Positions 45,701 through 56,280 of a DNA stretch of 64,000 nt are shown here, one piece after another; position 1 is the stretch's first letter, and each line of letters opens with the position of its first letter. The translations under genes and the position numbers were made by a program. The stretch lies in NCBI RefSeq assembly GCF_029227915.1, contig NC_079875.1, positions 23,739,001 through 23,803,000 of the forward strand, written 5' to 3'. This stretch comes from Hydractinia symbiolongicarpus (Eukaryota > Cnidaria > Hydrozoa > Anthoathecata > Hydractiniidae). A model generated the notes under the pieces. The model had not been told where the DNA came from and did no database searches. It was given only the letters and a program-made list of their open reading frames with translations.

Positions 45701-48700
45701 AATGAAGCTATTGACAGTGGGGACACAGACTCAATACTCAATAGTTTAGAACAACCCTCTGCAAAACTTAACAATGTACGACCAAAGAATGCTGAGTTGT
45801 ATCAAATCATTTTAAAGAAAGCAAAAGCAGAAAAGGCTCAAGTATGATTGAACTTCTGTTAATTTCATTTAATAGTTAAAAGGATTTAATGTTGATGCTG
45901 TAATGTGTATAATTGTTTAGCGTCTTGGTGATGAACATGCTGAGTTGTGGCATGAAGAAATTCAACAGTGTATTGACAGAGCAAACCTAATTGCAGAAGA
46001 GGCCGACAGATGTACGTCTTGCTTACTATTTTTAAAAAATTCCATTTTAGTGAAAAAAATTTTTAAGCAATATACATTTTGTTAAAAAAGGAAAAATAGC
46101 ATATATTTTGTTGCTCAGCCCAGCTGGTACAATTAAAATATTTAATAGTGCCAGTGTATAAGCTGCACAGCTGGGTCAATGAAACAAATCAAAAGGCTAA
46201 AGCTAAGCAGAAATAAAAACTCACCAGTTGCCTTAGTTCGAATGACAAATATAAATTTTTATTTCAATAAATAAATGAATTGCACTTGCACCTGAATTTG
46301 TCAACTTTTTGCAAACATTTTCTATGGATGCATTCATGTTAAAACAGTGATCAGATTTTTAAAATATATACTATTTTAAATATAAAATGGATACATATAG
46401 AAAAAGTAAATCCCTGATGGCACAAGTACATATAACAAGCATTTAATAACAATGGACCATACAATAACCATGACAAGGCAAGACAATGCAACAGGTCAAG
46501 ACATAAAATTAACAATTTCGATGCCAGCGAGGCCTGTGTCTATTTTAGGACTCTGCATGTTGTAAAGGCAGGAATAAAGTGACTTTATTTATATTGTCCT
46601 AATTTATCATAATTCTTTTCCTAACATTTGCAAGTGTTTGGAAAGTCTGAATTTAGATTTAAAATTAACAGGACAGATTAAAATACATATGCTTCATGAA
46701 AACTATGTAATTAATCTGTTATTTCAGTGGCGACTGGAGTGATCCAAATCAATGAGGCTGTGGACAAAGCAGACAGTGCCGACTTGTTACTGGCATTGAA
46801 ATCCAAAAATGTTGCTTTACGTAGCATTACACCAGAATGTGCTGACAGCTATCATGTTGCATTAAAGGAAGCTAAATCAAAAAAAGACGATGTTGGTAGG
46901 ACTTTTTAGGGTTCTCTGTCACCGGAAGTCTGATTTTTAAGCATTGTACATATGTTTGGTAACATTTTAGTTATCATTTTGCAAACCAAGTTTCATTGAA
47001 GTGTTTTTTTAATATAGTTGTCCATTATGCAGTGAAATAACTAAAGTAAATGTGTGGAATATTCCTGTTTAGGATGGAATGGATGGACAGAACACCGACT
47101 GCCACAAGGCTATATATATTTTTTTAATTACTTCACAAAAGACTCGCGGTGGTCTTTACCACCAGACCATCAACCTGGTATTGGTCATATGAACAGGGAT
47201 GAAATCCAGGTAACAACCACATTTTTCTTACTACCATCCATAACAATATGCTAATACTTTGATATAATATCTTCCGATCTTTTTTCAGAATGTCATTACC
47301 ACGGTGACTGCAAATCATGATCGCGATCTCTTTCTCAAATCCAACGAACCAGCTGTTACTAAAATTCAAGCTCACTGGAGAGGACACCAAGCCAAGAAAG
47401 AGTATCAAAAAAGAAAACACTTCCTCAATACACAACTACCTGCCATTATTAAGTTACAAGTGAGTTTATTACCATATCAGACTTCTGAAATTTGACATTT
47501 CAAAAACAAACAGTTAAATTGACCAGCAATTAATCATGCCTCCCACGATCCAAAAGATGCTTTGTACAATATTCTAATTCTGAGCACTTAATACAACTTT
47601 ATCAAGCCGGACTATTGTATGAAAAAAATTTAACTTAAACTTAATATGAAATCACCATTCAAGGAGTGTAATGCATTGATGTTTTTGATATATCTTAAAA
47701 TTTATTACATTCTGAAACAATAATGATAACTTGAGTTATTATCAAAGGAAAATTTGTGAAGATCGCTGCTGAAGAAATACTGTGATCGTTTCTTAATTTC
47801 TATTGATAGTGTATTTGTTGTTTCATTCTTTTTTTTCTTTTTCATCATGTATATTGCATTTTTCTCTTCTTCCTTGAACAGTTAGCTAGTTCATCAGTCA
47901 TAGCTATAAAAAAAAATTTGAGAATAAATTCGAAAATTTCAGGAAAGTGGAAGTCAACTTTTGAGAACATTTTGGAAACATTTCATGGATTCTCGTTGTC
48001 AACCATCACTCATATACACCCAAAAAATAAAAGCATCTTTTTTGTGACTATAATAACTATAAAAAATTTTGGCTTGTTGTAATTCTTAACTTAGTTTATA
48101 CTTTTTTTACACTTAGGCTTGGTGGAAAGGGGTTCTGGCTAGGAGAGCATATCAGGACCGAATTAACCGTCTCCATGGTAACCAAGATGCTGTACTAAAG
48201 GTTTGTAATTCTCGTTTAATTTTATCTTGGCTTTTTTCCTTAAGTTAAGGTGTTTTCTTCAATAAAACCATATTATATTAAAATGTTTTAAAATGTCTCT
48301 TTTAGATTCAATCATTGGTACGCATGTGGTTAGCTCAAAAGAAGTACAAAGATAGACTACAATACTTCAACGACCATGTAAGAATTTTTCATTGGCACCT
48401 TTTCTTGCAATATTAGAGCTTTAAATATATAAATAACACAACTGTAAGAAAAAAGTGATTTTTAGATATTTTTAAAGCTTCTCAACAATTTTTTTTTAAA
48501 GCTGAGTTTATAGACACTACAAGTTATAACTAATGTGTGTGAAATATTTCAAAACAAATAATTACAATTTATTAAGAATATGACATATAGTGTGAAGCTG
48601 GCAGTTCTCAATTATGGTAGCTAGGTTTAAAATGGAGAATTTCCATGAGAAAAATATTTTGACATTCTATGGTCACAGATAGCGGAAAGCAGGAGCTCTC

Positions 48701-51700
48701 ATCATTTTAATCTTTCTTATCATTCTCGGCTTAACGTCCCCTTTCATGCTAGCATGGGTTGAACGTTGAATATTAATCACCCTCTTCCAATTTGATCTAG
48801 ACTGTGTTAGATCTAAACTCAAATTCCTTTGCATCAAGTTTGTCCTTGTCTTTCTCAGTCTACCTCTGGGCTTTGTCCCAGGAACTATCAACCCGTATTG
48901 AAAATGGATGTTAGGTTGAGAATGATGGCAACGACGACGATAAAAAACTGAAATTTTGCATCAAAACTAATTTATCACCAGCATCAGGAAATAGCAATCT
49001 AAGATTTTTGCAGGCATTGTTTTTTAAAGTGTAATGCTTCTGACAAAATTATTTATGACAGATGAATATGATGGAAGTTGCTTTTTGTTTTTATTTCATG
49101 CATTTTTTTATCACTTGTTAAATTAAATCCACACCAAGTTTAGCTAAAGTTAATTAAAGCTAAAAATCATATTTAAGCCCAATCAACAGATTAAATCCAT
49201 ATCAATTTCTTTCTGATCAAAACAATTGCAAACTGATATTTTTCTTGACTTTTATCTGCTTTGCTGTTGTTGTTATTAAAAAACAATCTTATTCTAAAAT
49301 TATGAATTTCCTCATCTTTGATTCTCCTCAAAACTTGCGAGAACCCTGACCGTGGTATATCTTTTTTGACCTTGACTCTGGTATATTTTCTTTTAATTCA
49401 TTTTTTTCGTAGTTTGCACTATTTATTTTGTATAGATTGAGGATATTGTGCGAATTCAAGCTTTTCTACGTGCAAACCTGGCCCACCATGATTATAAGAT
49501 GTTGAGCAAGCCACAACCACCTGTGAAAAGTGTACGCAAATTCTTACATTTGCTAGAGCATGATCACATCGACTTCCAGGAGGAGTTGGAATTGCAAAAA
49601 CTAAAAGCACAAGTAGTAACTGATATTCGTTCACTTGCACAGTTGGAAAGCGATCTGAACACCATGGACATAAAAATAGGACTATTAGTACGTAACCGAA
49701 TTACACTGCAAGACGTAGTGATGCACAACAAAAAGCTGAAGCGAGAAAAAGCTGATACACTAAGCACGGCTGCTGGTGCTGCTTCTGGTCTGAAGGCGTT
49801 GAGTCGAGAAAAACGAGAACAGCTTGAGGGCTACCAGCATTTGTTTTACCTTTTGCAAACAAACCCCAGCTATTTGGCTAGATTAATTTTCAAGATGCCG
49901 CAGAGTAAAACGACGAAGTTCATGGAGTCAGTTATTTTAACTTTATATAACTATGCTTCGAATGCTCGTGAGGAGTACCTGTTATTGAAACTTTTCGAGA
50001 CCGCACTAAGAGAAGAGATTGCGTAAGTGTTCGTTGAATGACCACTGTGGTGTTTATACATTGAATATTTTTTAGAGAAATTTCTACATTTGAGTGCTTA
50101 TGTGTTAGAGTAGTTTTTTTTATAATTACGATAATCATGAAGTTATAGCTAGTAATAATTAGTGCGTTTTAGTTGATGTTTGGTTGAACAAGAAATTATG
50201 AGGCCACGTTTTATTTTTTAGTGACAAAATCGATCAAATCGTTGAAATCGTTACAGGTAATCCTACTGTTATCAAGATGGTTGTCCACTTCAACAGGTTT
50301 GTACATACATTTCATGTCTTTTTTACCTATTCAACAAAAACGAATGATTATTAGCGACCTTACGAAACAAGAACGGAGCCATCTAGGATGGAGGATTTAC
50401 TATTTTTCCAATACGCATGTGCAATCAGGGTAAACGTCAAAATCAAAGTTGTTGTTCTTTCTTCGACTCGAAAAAAATTATTTTAAGATTTTGGGTAGAA
50501 CGTCAAATATTTAACAAAGTAAAAATGTGATATGAAAATAATTAAAGCACGCAGAGAAAGCGAATAGTTCTTCTAAATTTTGTGTGTTCAAAAACTTGTC
50601 AGTTTTGTAATTTTTTGCCATATTAGACAGTAGCCATATTTGTTTTTTGATTTTATTTCACGTTGTCGCTTTTGTTTAATTTTGTTGTAATCAGTTTTTC
50701 GCGCGTTTTCTTGTATGACGGAATTCCATGAAAAAAACATAGCCCAAGTTCTTGTTTTGTAATATCCCTAACATCATCTTTATATTAGCCATCAAAGGGA
50801 TGGGAGTTGTGCACCTTTTTAAGTATATTTGGCGATAATTGTAACATTTTAGGCAGACTCGGGGAAAATTTAAACTTTTTATGACGCGCCAAAGAAATAT
50901 CAGACTTTGTCAAAAGCCTGAATGTTGGTTTGATATCAATGGCGCCTACGTCCATCTTTTATTGACTTCGAGAACGAAAGTAAATATGAAAGACAATCGT
51001 GAACCTTTTAGATTAAAATAAACAGGAGTACTCCTTTATTATATCCATTTTTAGGGGTGCGAAAGGTCAGACGTCACTGAGAGATATTTTATCACCATTA
51101 GTAAAGGAGGTGCTGACAGATAAAAATCTTGTCATCAATACGAGCCCTGTGGAAGTTTATAAACAATGGATCAACCAAATGGAAACGGAGACGGGTAAAG
51201 CCAGCGATCTACCCTACGATGTTGATAATGACTTCGCCATGAAGCAACCGGAAGTTGCCAAGAGGGTATCCGCTTCCATCAAAGCGCTCAGTGCTGCAGC
51301 GGACAAGTTTCTGAATTCGTTTATTAAATCAATTGATAAAATTCCGTACGTGATGACACACGTTTTTTTTTTTGTCCAACTTCGCCGACTTTGAGGAGTT
51401 TTTTATTGGTTTACTTATTGTTTTTCATATTTTTAGGTATGGCATGAGATACGTGGCAATGACCTTAAGAGAAAGTTTAAAATCAAAATTTCCGAATGCT
51501 AAAGAGGATGACATATTAAAGGTGTTGTCTTTTATATGTTTCGCGTTTTGTTTTTGTTACTATTAAATTTCACTTTTTTATTTGTTTCTTTCTTGCGGTA
51601 ATTTTATGAGTTTCATTTTCTGTTAGGTTGTCGGAAACTTAATTTATTACCGTTACATGAATCCAGCGATAGTTGCGCCCGATGCTTTCGATATTGTCGA

Positions 51701-54700
51701 TGTGGCGTTGGACAAAGGATTGACGCCCGACCAGGTGGGTGTTGAATTTCTAGCCAACGTGACACGAAAAATGCGTTGCTTGGAGTTTTTGCGTGTAGTT
51801 AAAACCTTTTTATATATAGCATGGAGGATATTTTCGCTTTTTGACTAGTATAATGGTTGAACAAATTCCTGTAACCAAGCATATTAGGGTTCAGTAAGAT
51901 AGTAGGGGGACGAGTTGTGGTTGTAGTGTTTAACACTTCTTTAGCGGCGGCGGTACCTTTTTTCCGTGTATTTTATCTTCAAGTGTTTCTTTAGAGGCGA
52001 AATCTTGGATCAATAGCTAAAGTTTTACAGTATGCCGCTTCTAATAAAATGGTATGTAATTGTGTATTATTTTCGTGTTAACGTTACAAGAATTCATGAA
52101 GAAAATTTGTTGAATATTTTTGACACTCAGATCTTATTAACACCCTGAAAAAGCCGCCATGTGAGTTTGAAGTTTTTAAGGATGATGGCCAAATTGTCAA
52201 GCGTTAAGAATTTGAATGTATTAATGCAACGTTTTTTATGCGATTTTTATTTGTTCAACTGATATCTTCAATTCCCTCAGTTTTAATTTTCTTAAGGACG
52301 CCTACTTTTATAATTTGCACAACAAGCACTAAGTATATTCCTTTATTCATGTTTTTTTGTTATTTCCATTGATTCTCATTTCCAGGCTTGCCAGTTAAAA
52401 TGTTAGTTTTTGAATTTACGAGTTTATTGCATGTTTATTCACCAACTGAACTGTCTTCTTTCTTTTAGTTCGACCGTGAAAATTCTCATCTTAGCCCATT
52501 AAATTCTTATATAACCGAATCTTTTATTAAATTCAAGTATGTTATTTTATTTTTTTTCATACGTCTACTGATTTTGTTTTTAGAATGTATTGATTTCATC
52601 GCAATAGAAATTGTTTTGTTTTACTTTAACTTTGCGTTTATAACTGCATTCTTGCCGCTGAAATGACGGACCAATCAAAATGCTTAATTATGGATGATTG
52701 ACAGGAAAACACAGTGCATGAGTTTTTTCTCTATTTAAGAACAAGAAAATGTAACTTCACATCAAAGATTTTGTGATAGTGTTGCGTCTGTTTATTGACC
52801 ATGTTGAAATTTGCTTGTTTAGAAAGTTCTTTGTTGACGCTTCTACTGTTCAAGATGCCGAAGAAAACTTTGGGATCGACCAATATTCCGACGTTACCAT
52901 GGTCACCAAACCTGTGGTATACATGACGGTACAGGAAATTATCGACACACATCAGGTAAAATTGTCGATTTTACGATTTCATGTTAGTCACAGTTGGAAG
53001 AACAGAGATTTTTGCGAATGACGGAATTTAATTTATGTTCTCACACCTCCGTGTTTTATCTCTCTGGTCACCTCAGACTTCCAAGCCAGCGAATTATAAA
53101 CTAGCTTTGATTTTCTTTAGCTGCTGACTGAACATGTGAATGAAATCACCGCTGACAATGACGACCCACTCAAAGAACTGTTGGACGATCTTGGTGACGT
53201 TCCCAACGTCGAAGACGTGGTAGGCGCATCGAAACCCGACGCCAACGACGATCAAGAACAACAAATCGCGAAGATGGGAAGAACAGAGATTTCTTTGACG
53301 CTAACGAATAAATTTGAAGTTCCCGACGACGATGATTCCGATATGAAAGCTCTTTTTGTCAGGTAAGTTCTTTTTTTTTTTCGCTGGATTGAGTGTTAAA
53401 ATATTAGGTGCTGTGATTAACAAAACACCATTCATGCGGAAATCGTTTTATAAGGCTCAAGATGTTTAAGGGCAATTCTTTTGTCCTTGTTCGCCCCTTA
53501 AGCCTTAATGACGGCGATTTGTTGTGCATTTTAATAAATTGTAAATCAGGAAGGAACTTCAATATATATAATTTCTAAGTTGCTCTTACCATGAAATGCT
53601 TCAAAAACAATATTTCGGAAAATCAGCTACATTTCAACACATTTTCTTGCAAGAAACGTAATTTTTAAAAAGGCTAAGGTTATGGGTACTTTTAAATGCC
53701 AACCCGTAAAGTTTAAAAGGGCTCTTTCTGAAAATTATCTTTTTGCTACGAAATAGGGGTGCGTTTTTGTAACGTTTTTCTGTTTTGTTTCAGGACGAAG
53801 AAACTCATCGTAGAAGTCATGCGAGTGCAACAGGCTGAAACGCTGATTCAGCTTTTAGAAACAGAAGCCACTGCGGAGCAGGTATTAGCGCATTTTTGAC
53901 TAAATCTTTTTTTGTGTAAGAACAAAAAAAACTGATATCGCCAGTGATATCTGGGAGTTTGACAGTCGGGTGTTGTGTGCGAAGGGGAGATGTATAAATC
54001 GTAAGAACAATTATCTTTAAGTCCTGTGAATGGTAAGCAAAAGCTGACGAAAACGTTTTCCATCTTTTTTAGAAAAAAGAACATGCTAAGATAGTCAAAG
54101 GACGTCAAAGTCAAGACAAGAAAGAAAAAAGTGCGAGTCGAGTGGAGCGCTCTGCATCCATGCACGGAGACAGCAAGTAGGTTCACTGTATATATCTTGT
54201 ACTTGTGTAAAGTTTGTCTTAATGGTGCGAAGTAAGCCAATAATAATATCCTTTCTACTTTGTAAAGCTGACCTGCTGCAAAGTAGACAATATCACTCGT
54301 ACTTGTGCAAAGTTGGTCTTGATAGTGCAAAGTAAACTTCTTATATCCTTTCTAATTGTGCAAAGTTGACCTTGTTACAACAAAGTAATCTGGTAATAAC
54401 CTTTTAAATTGTACAAAGTTGGCCTTTGCCATGTAGAGTTTGTAATTGTGTAAAGCTGGCCTCGATTTGTTTCTTCCTTGGTTGTTATAATTGTTGTCTT
54501 ATTTTATTAGATTGCCTCTCCGAGACATGAAGAAAAAGATTTTAAGAAACTTGAAGGTGCTTGAACAACAGAACTTAGTGTCAGCAAAGAACGATTATCA
54601 AGAAATTGTCAACGCTATAGCTAAGGTAACCACATCAATAATTAATTTCAATCACTTTCGTGAGAAAGGGCTATGTGTAAGTTATAAATTGAGTTTTTGT

Positions 54701-55679
54701 TTAAACCCAGTTGCTAAATGGTCAGGATTTGGATAACAAACTGCTAAGCAACTCACTTGTAAATTTGACCGCCTAAGATCTCAATCTGTTGAATCTAAAC
54801 TTTGTAGAATTTCTATATTGCGTTTAGCAACTTCTTAAATAATTCTGAATGTGTAATAGAGTGATTTTTTTTTTAAAAAGGACATACTCTGTTGATTTAC
54901 TGTCATCATTTTGTTTTAGGATATTCGAAATCAACGAAAATACCGTCAACGAAGAAAACAAGAGTTGCAAAAACTAAAGCAGACCCTGGAAAATTTAACT
55001 CGTAAATCGACATTTTATGAAGAGCAAGTCGAGTACTATAATCAATATATCAAAGTTTGCCTTGATAACCTGAATAAGAAGTAAGCTTTTTTTGCGCATT
55101 TCTTTCACCCAGCCTCCCATGTATACTAGCCTCTCTTAACTTTCTCCTTCTTTTAGGAAGACTGGGAAAGGAAAAGGAAAAAAAGGAAAGAAACAGGAAG
55201 CTGTTGCCAAGGGTACCATAAAATACAGCGCGCACAAGTTGTACGAGAAAGGAGTCGTTCTCGAGATTGAAGGACTGCCACAAGCCCAGTAAGCTGGACG
55301 TTTTGCTTACGGCAAATCCATCCTGCGGTGATTTCTGTTGACGGCGCTGTTTAACGACTTTTTGTTTCTTTCAGGTTCAAGAATGTTCAATTTGAAATTT
55401 CGGCCGCCGAAGATGTCGGATTTTTCGAAGTGTCGGCCAAATTTATGGGTGTTGCCATGGAGAAAGTGGAACTGGTATTTCAGGTAAAATGAAAAGCTTT
55501 GATCGCCAATCAATTTACTTCTGACGTTTTTCGACGTGTATGTATCATGATTTTTTTCTTCCTAGGATTTACTACAACTGCAATACGACGGAGTAGCCGT
55601 TATGAAAATGTTTGGCAAAGCTAAAATCAACGTCAATCTTCTGGTCTTTTTAATCAACAAGAAATTTTACGGCAAGTAA
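36509..55679 (+). CDS. IQGAP: IQGAP scaffold protein, complete gene
   Basis: Scaffold that binds actin, Rho-family GTPases, calmodulin-type light chains and MAP-kinase/cadherin partners at the cell cortex. 37 exons, phases consistent throughout, ATG 36509, TAA 55677-55679; 1708 residues, or 1650 without exon 14, close to the 1657 of human IQGAP1. Exons: 36509-36539, 36611-36710, 37011-37167, 37426-37503, 39508-39584, 39663-39730, 39831-40205, 40329-40492, 40736-40826, 44332-44495, 44568-44604, 44774-44937, 45138-45228, 45397-45570, 45678-45841, 45921-46011, 46728-46895, 47073-47209, 47289-47459, 48117-48200, 48306-48377, 49436-50022, 50222-50296, 51055-51345, 51437-51521, 51627-51734, 51995-52051, 52469-52536, 52823-52955, 53121-53362, 53794-53881, 54073-54176, 54511-54625, 54920-55080, 55157-55288, 55375-55483, 55566-55679. 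Domain order: CH, six IQGAP repeats, WW, four IQ, RasGAP-related, RGCT. Which vertebrate paralogue is closest cannot be settled here. Confidence 0.95.
37504..39507 (+). other. IQGAP intron 4
   Basis: About 2 kb, AT-rich, bounded by GTAAGT and TATTTAG. Short ORFs only; none resembles a known protein. Confidence 0.55.
39831..46895 (+). CDS. IQGAP: IQGAP exons 7-17: six IQGAP repeats
   Basis: Six helical repeats of about 54 residues begin with variants of AAIxAINxAIDxxD: AAIAAINDAIDHQN (exon 7), KAVDIINTAVDRKD (8), GAVKKINRILDSGT (10), LAVAAINQAIDMND (12), SALSKINEAIDSGD (15) and TGVIQINEAVDKAD (17). Between them are linkers containing HxDIQ or HDDL (exons 9, 11, 13, 16). Four repeat exons are exactly 164 bp, phase 1 to 0, and three linker exons are exactly 91 bp, phase 0 to 1. 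Human IQGAP1 also has six such repeats. They serve in dimer formation and partner binding. Confidence 0.92.
40206..40328 (+). other. IQGAP: IQGAP intron 7, in-frame and stop-free
   Basis: 123 bp, a multiple of three, with no stop in the coding frame, so exons 7 and 8 read as one 251-codon frame. GTAAGA and ATATAG borders and conservation on both sides show that it is an intron; retention would insert 41 residues between repeats 1 and 2. Confidence 0.75.
40954..42014. mobile_element. DNA element with TTAA target site, about 1.05 kb
   Basis: TTAA at 40954-40957 is followed by AGGAGAATTAAGCCCAAA. At the right, TTAA at 42011-42014 is preceded by the reverse complement of AGGGGAATTAAGCCTCAAA. TTAA duplications with such ends occur in the piggyBac and Kolobok superfamilies. 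No transposase is encoded, so it is non-autonomous. It lies in IQGAP intron 9 and carries the perfect hairpin at 41042-41090. Confidence 0.65.
41042..41090. repeat. Perfect 22-bp inverted repeat, 5-nt loop
   Basis: The arm at 41042-41063 (ending ACGATGCC) is exactly complementary to 41069-41090 (starting GGCATCGT), with AAGTA between. It is a near-ideal hairpin inside the TTAA element. Confidence 0.95.
42058..44013 (-). CDS. LINE ORF2 remnant: reverse transcriptase with PHD-like finger
   Basis: 651 codons, open throughout; the first codon in this frame is GTG, and codons continue upstream to about 44075, so this is not a true start. Reverse-transcriptase motifs: GFVPGRGTTDAIF (about residue 206), FAFVDLEKAFDRVPR (237), GVHQGSVLSPLLF (296) and YADDLVLIAE (329). 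At about 386-429 is a C-x2-C...C-x2-C...H-x3-C...C-x2-C zinc finger of PHD type, an unusual insertion between the polymerase and the C-terminal region. That region has GSETWAVKQ and ends in PRGRPRKTWQEV. Intact catalytic residues suggest recent activity. The clade is not certain. Confidence 0.9.
   Translation of the reverse strand: MYKAKSEAERNRFADVLRREDQRNEVFKIAKQMKKTNQDIVGEKCIRNDEGVLASTEEEKRVAWKNHYQRLLNTEFDWDEDNLSDDDVVEGPAMQIKTEWVVEAIRKMKIGKAAGVSGIVAEMVKASGYIGVELITSLANQIIKDGAIPSEWQSSVIVNCFKGKGDALERGNYRGLKLVDQVMKVIERVIDKLLRERIDIDKMQFGFVPGRGTTDAIFLLRQLQEKYLGKRKNLYFAFVDLEKAFDRVPRKVIWWAMRKLGVDEWLVTMVQSMYSNARSRVRINDSLSDEFNVNVGVHQGSVLSPLLFILVLEALSMEFRTGCPWELLYADDLVLIAESMEELVEKFEKWKKGLEEKGLKVNTAKSKVLISSIAAKCDLVVGKWPCGVCRKGVGSNSIFCQTCKHWVHKKCSSISGRLRAGIQFVCKRCKGEIIENEVFPALMMYNSGSLEIVKNFCYLGDMLGSEGGVGRSVTCRIGSAWKKFRELLPLLTSRVLSIEVKGRLYEACVRSVMLYGSETWAVKQEDLDRLERNDMRMVRWMCNASLRDRKGSDELRSRLRLCRIKDVIQIRRLNWLGHLERMEEDNWVRKCRDLIVPGAKPRGRPRKTWQEVIRTDLIERKLSLDLTQSRSDWKRVINIPRPTHASMENGR
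44080..44200. repeat. TTATT/TATCT simple repeat at LINE 5' junction
   Basis: Irregular repeats of TTATTTATCT and ATTTTAGTTTACTTC fill the space between the LINE coding sequence and the right target duplication. Confidence 0.8.
45397..45570 (+). CDS. IQGAP: IQGAP exon 14: 58-codon cassette exon
   Basis: Between linker exon 13 and repeat exon 15 is an open stretch that splices only from the AG at 45395-45396 (earlier AGs give stops in phase 1) and ends before GTATGA at 45571. It is 174 bp, phase 1 at both ends, so the reading frame holds with or without it. It reads acidic/aromatic with WDSIKKGFNRAKGFTENLAP and does not resemble the repeats. Without it the protein matches vertebrate length; with it, 58 residues are inserted after repeat 4. 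It is probably an alternative exon. Confidence 0.6.
46012..46727 (+). other. IQGAP intron 16
   Basis: AT-rich; includes a loose inverted pair (CCCAGCTGG / ACAGCTGGG near 46120 and 46165). No gene. Confidence 0.45.
47073..50022 (+). CDS. IQGAP: IQGAP exons 18-22: WW domain, four IQ motifs, GRD start
   Basis: Exon 18 is a WW domain (WNGWTEHRLPQGYIYFFNYF ... RWSLPPD, the two Trp in place). Exons 19-22 give four IQ motifs: VTKIQAHWRGHQAKKEY, IIKLQAWWKGVLARRAY, VLKIQSLVRMWLAQKKY and IVRIQAFLRANLAHHDY, which bind calmodulin and myosin light chains. The 587-bp exon 22 continues into DIKIGLLVRNRITLQDVV and EKREQLEGYQHLFYLLQTNP, the lead-in to the RasGAP-related domain. Confidence 0.95.
47460..48116 (+). 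other. IQGAP intron 19
   Basis: AT-rich intron without recognisable inserts. Confidence 0.5.
48716..48935 (-). mobile_element. LINE 3'-end fragment with inverted ends
   Basis: 48716-48895 closely matches the 3' end of the LINE at 42040-42235 in the same (minus) orientation, including CATTCTCGGCTTAACGTCC, CATGCTAGCATGGGTTG and TCTAGACTGTGTTAGATCTA, with one internal deletion near 48848. At the right side, GGATGTTAGGTTGAGAATGA is a diverged reverse complement of the left end, so the piece is bounded by inverted copies of the LINE terminus. It lies in IQGAP intron 21 and is too short to code for anything. Confidence 0.75.
48936..49435 (+). other. IQGAP intron 21, 3' part
   Basis: AT-rich intron, no feature beyond the acceptor TTTTGTATAG. 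Confidence 0.5.
50222..52955 (+). CDS. IQGAP: IQGAP exons 23-29: RasGAP-related domain
   Basis: Reads DKIDQIVEIVTGNPTVIKMV, RGAKGQTSLRDILSPLVKEV, NLIYYRYMNPAIVAPDAFDI and RRNLGSIAKVLQYAASNKMF, very close to the family. The GTPase-activating arginine finger of true RasGAPs is not used in IQGAPs, and the YRYMNPAIVAPD stretch here fits that; the domain binds active Cdc42/Rac and keeps it GTP-bound. Exons 24 and 25 split P|Y with the donor GTACGT at 51346. Confidence 0.93.
53121..55679 (+). CDS. IQGAP: IQGAP exons 30-37: RasGAP C-terminal (RGCT) domain
   Basis: Landmarks: DPLKELLDDLGDVPNVEDVV, ISLTLTNKFEVP, a Lys/Ser-rich linker in exon 32, KDIRNQRKYRQRRKQELQKL-like coiled coil in exon 34, a Lys/Gly-rich stretch at the start of exon 35, and the end LLVFLINKKFYGK then TAA, as in animal IQGAPs. 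The region binds cadherin/beta-catenin and microtubule-tip partners in vertebrates; here that is by homology only. Confidence 0.94.
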
Positions 55680-56280
55680 GACAACGACGTTGGATTAGTT
55701 TTGACGACGTCTTGACGGAAACGTCATGTGAAAGTGTTGTTTCGGTGCTGGTGAGATGTAACATGGGAAAAATTCGCTTGCAAAATAAATATGTAACTAG
55801 GAAAGAAACGACAAAAAGGCGTCGTTGCTTTTGTAGGGATTCGGAGATGGTGTTTTTAAGTGAATGAATGTAAAACGTTAACTGAATTTTTTTACGAATA
55901 AATAATTGCGTTAATATATTTCAGAGAAAAAGAAAAGGCCCATGCGGGTGTGAGCAGAAAAAATCCATGGGGTTGAGAGCAGAAGGTCGTTAGTCTCTTG
56001 CCTCAGTTCTTTTGGATATATTTTTATCTCGCTTTTTTCAAAGTTTATATATTTTTTTAAATGCAAGAAATTCTTTTTTTCAAAACAGTTTTCTAACTTT
56101 CTTTTTTTTTTGATTTTGTATATTTTAGTTAGGCGTGTCAACAATCTTCTTTCTGTGTATATCTCACATGGGGACAATGTGTTCTCTGTTATGGCACGGA
56201 AAAACTGTTTTCTAACGGAAGTTTATAAATTATCCAGATATTTGAATTTTCATTATTCAGAATAAAAAAGTATACATCAC
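55680..56280 (+). other. IQGAP 3' UTR and flank
   Basis: AATAAA signals at 55784-55789, 55897-55902 and about 56262. No ORF of interest. Confidence 0.5.

Noticed and set aside
53848-54330. 160-codon minus-strand ORF
   Set aside because: Overlaps IQGAP exons 31-32 and their intron antisense; no domain recognised.
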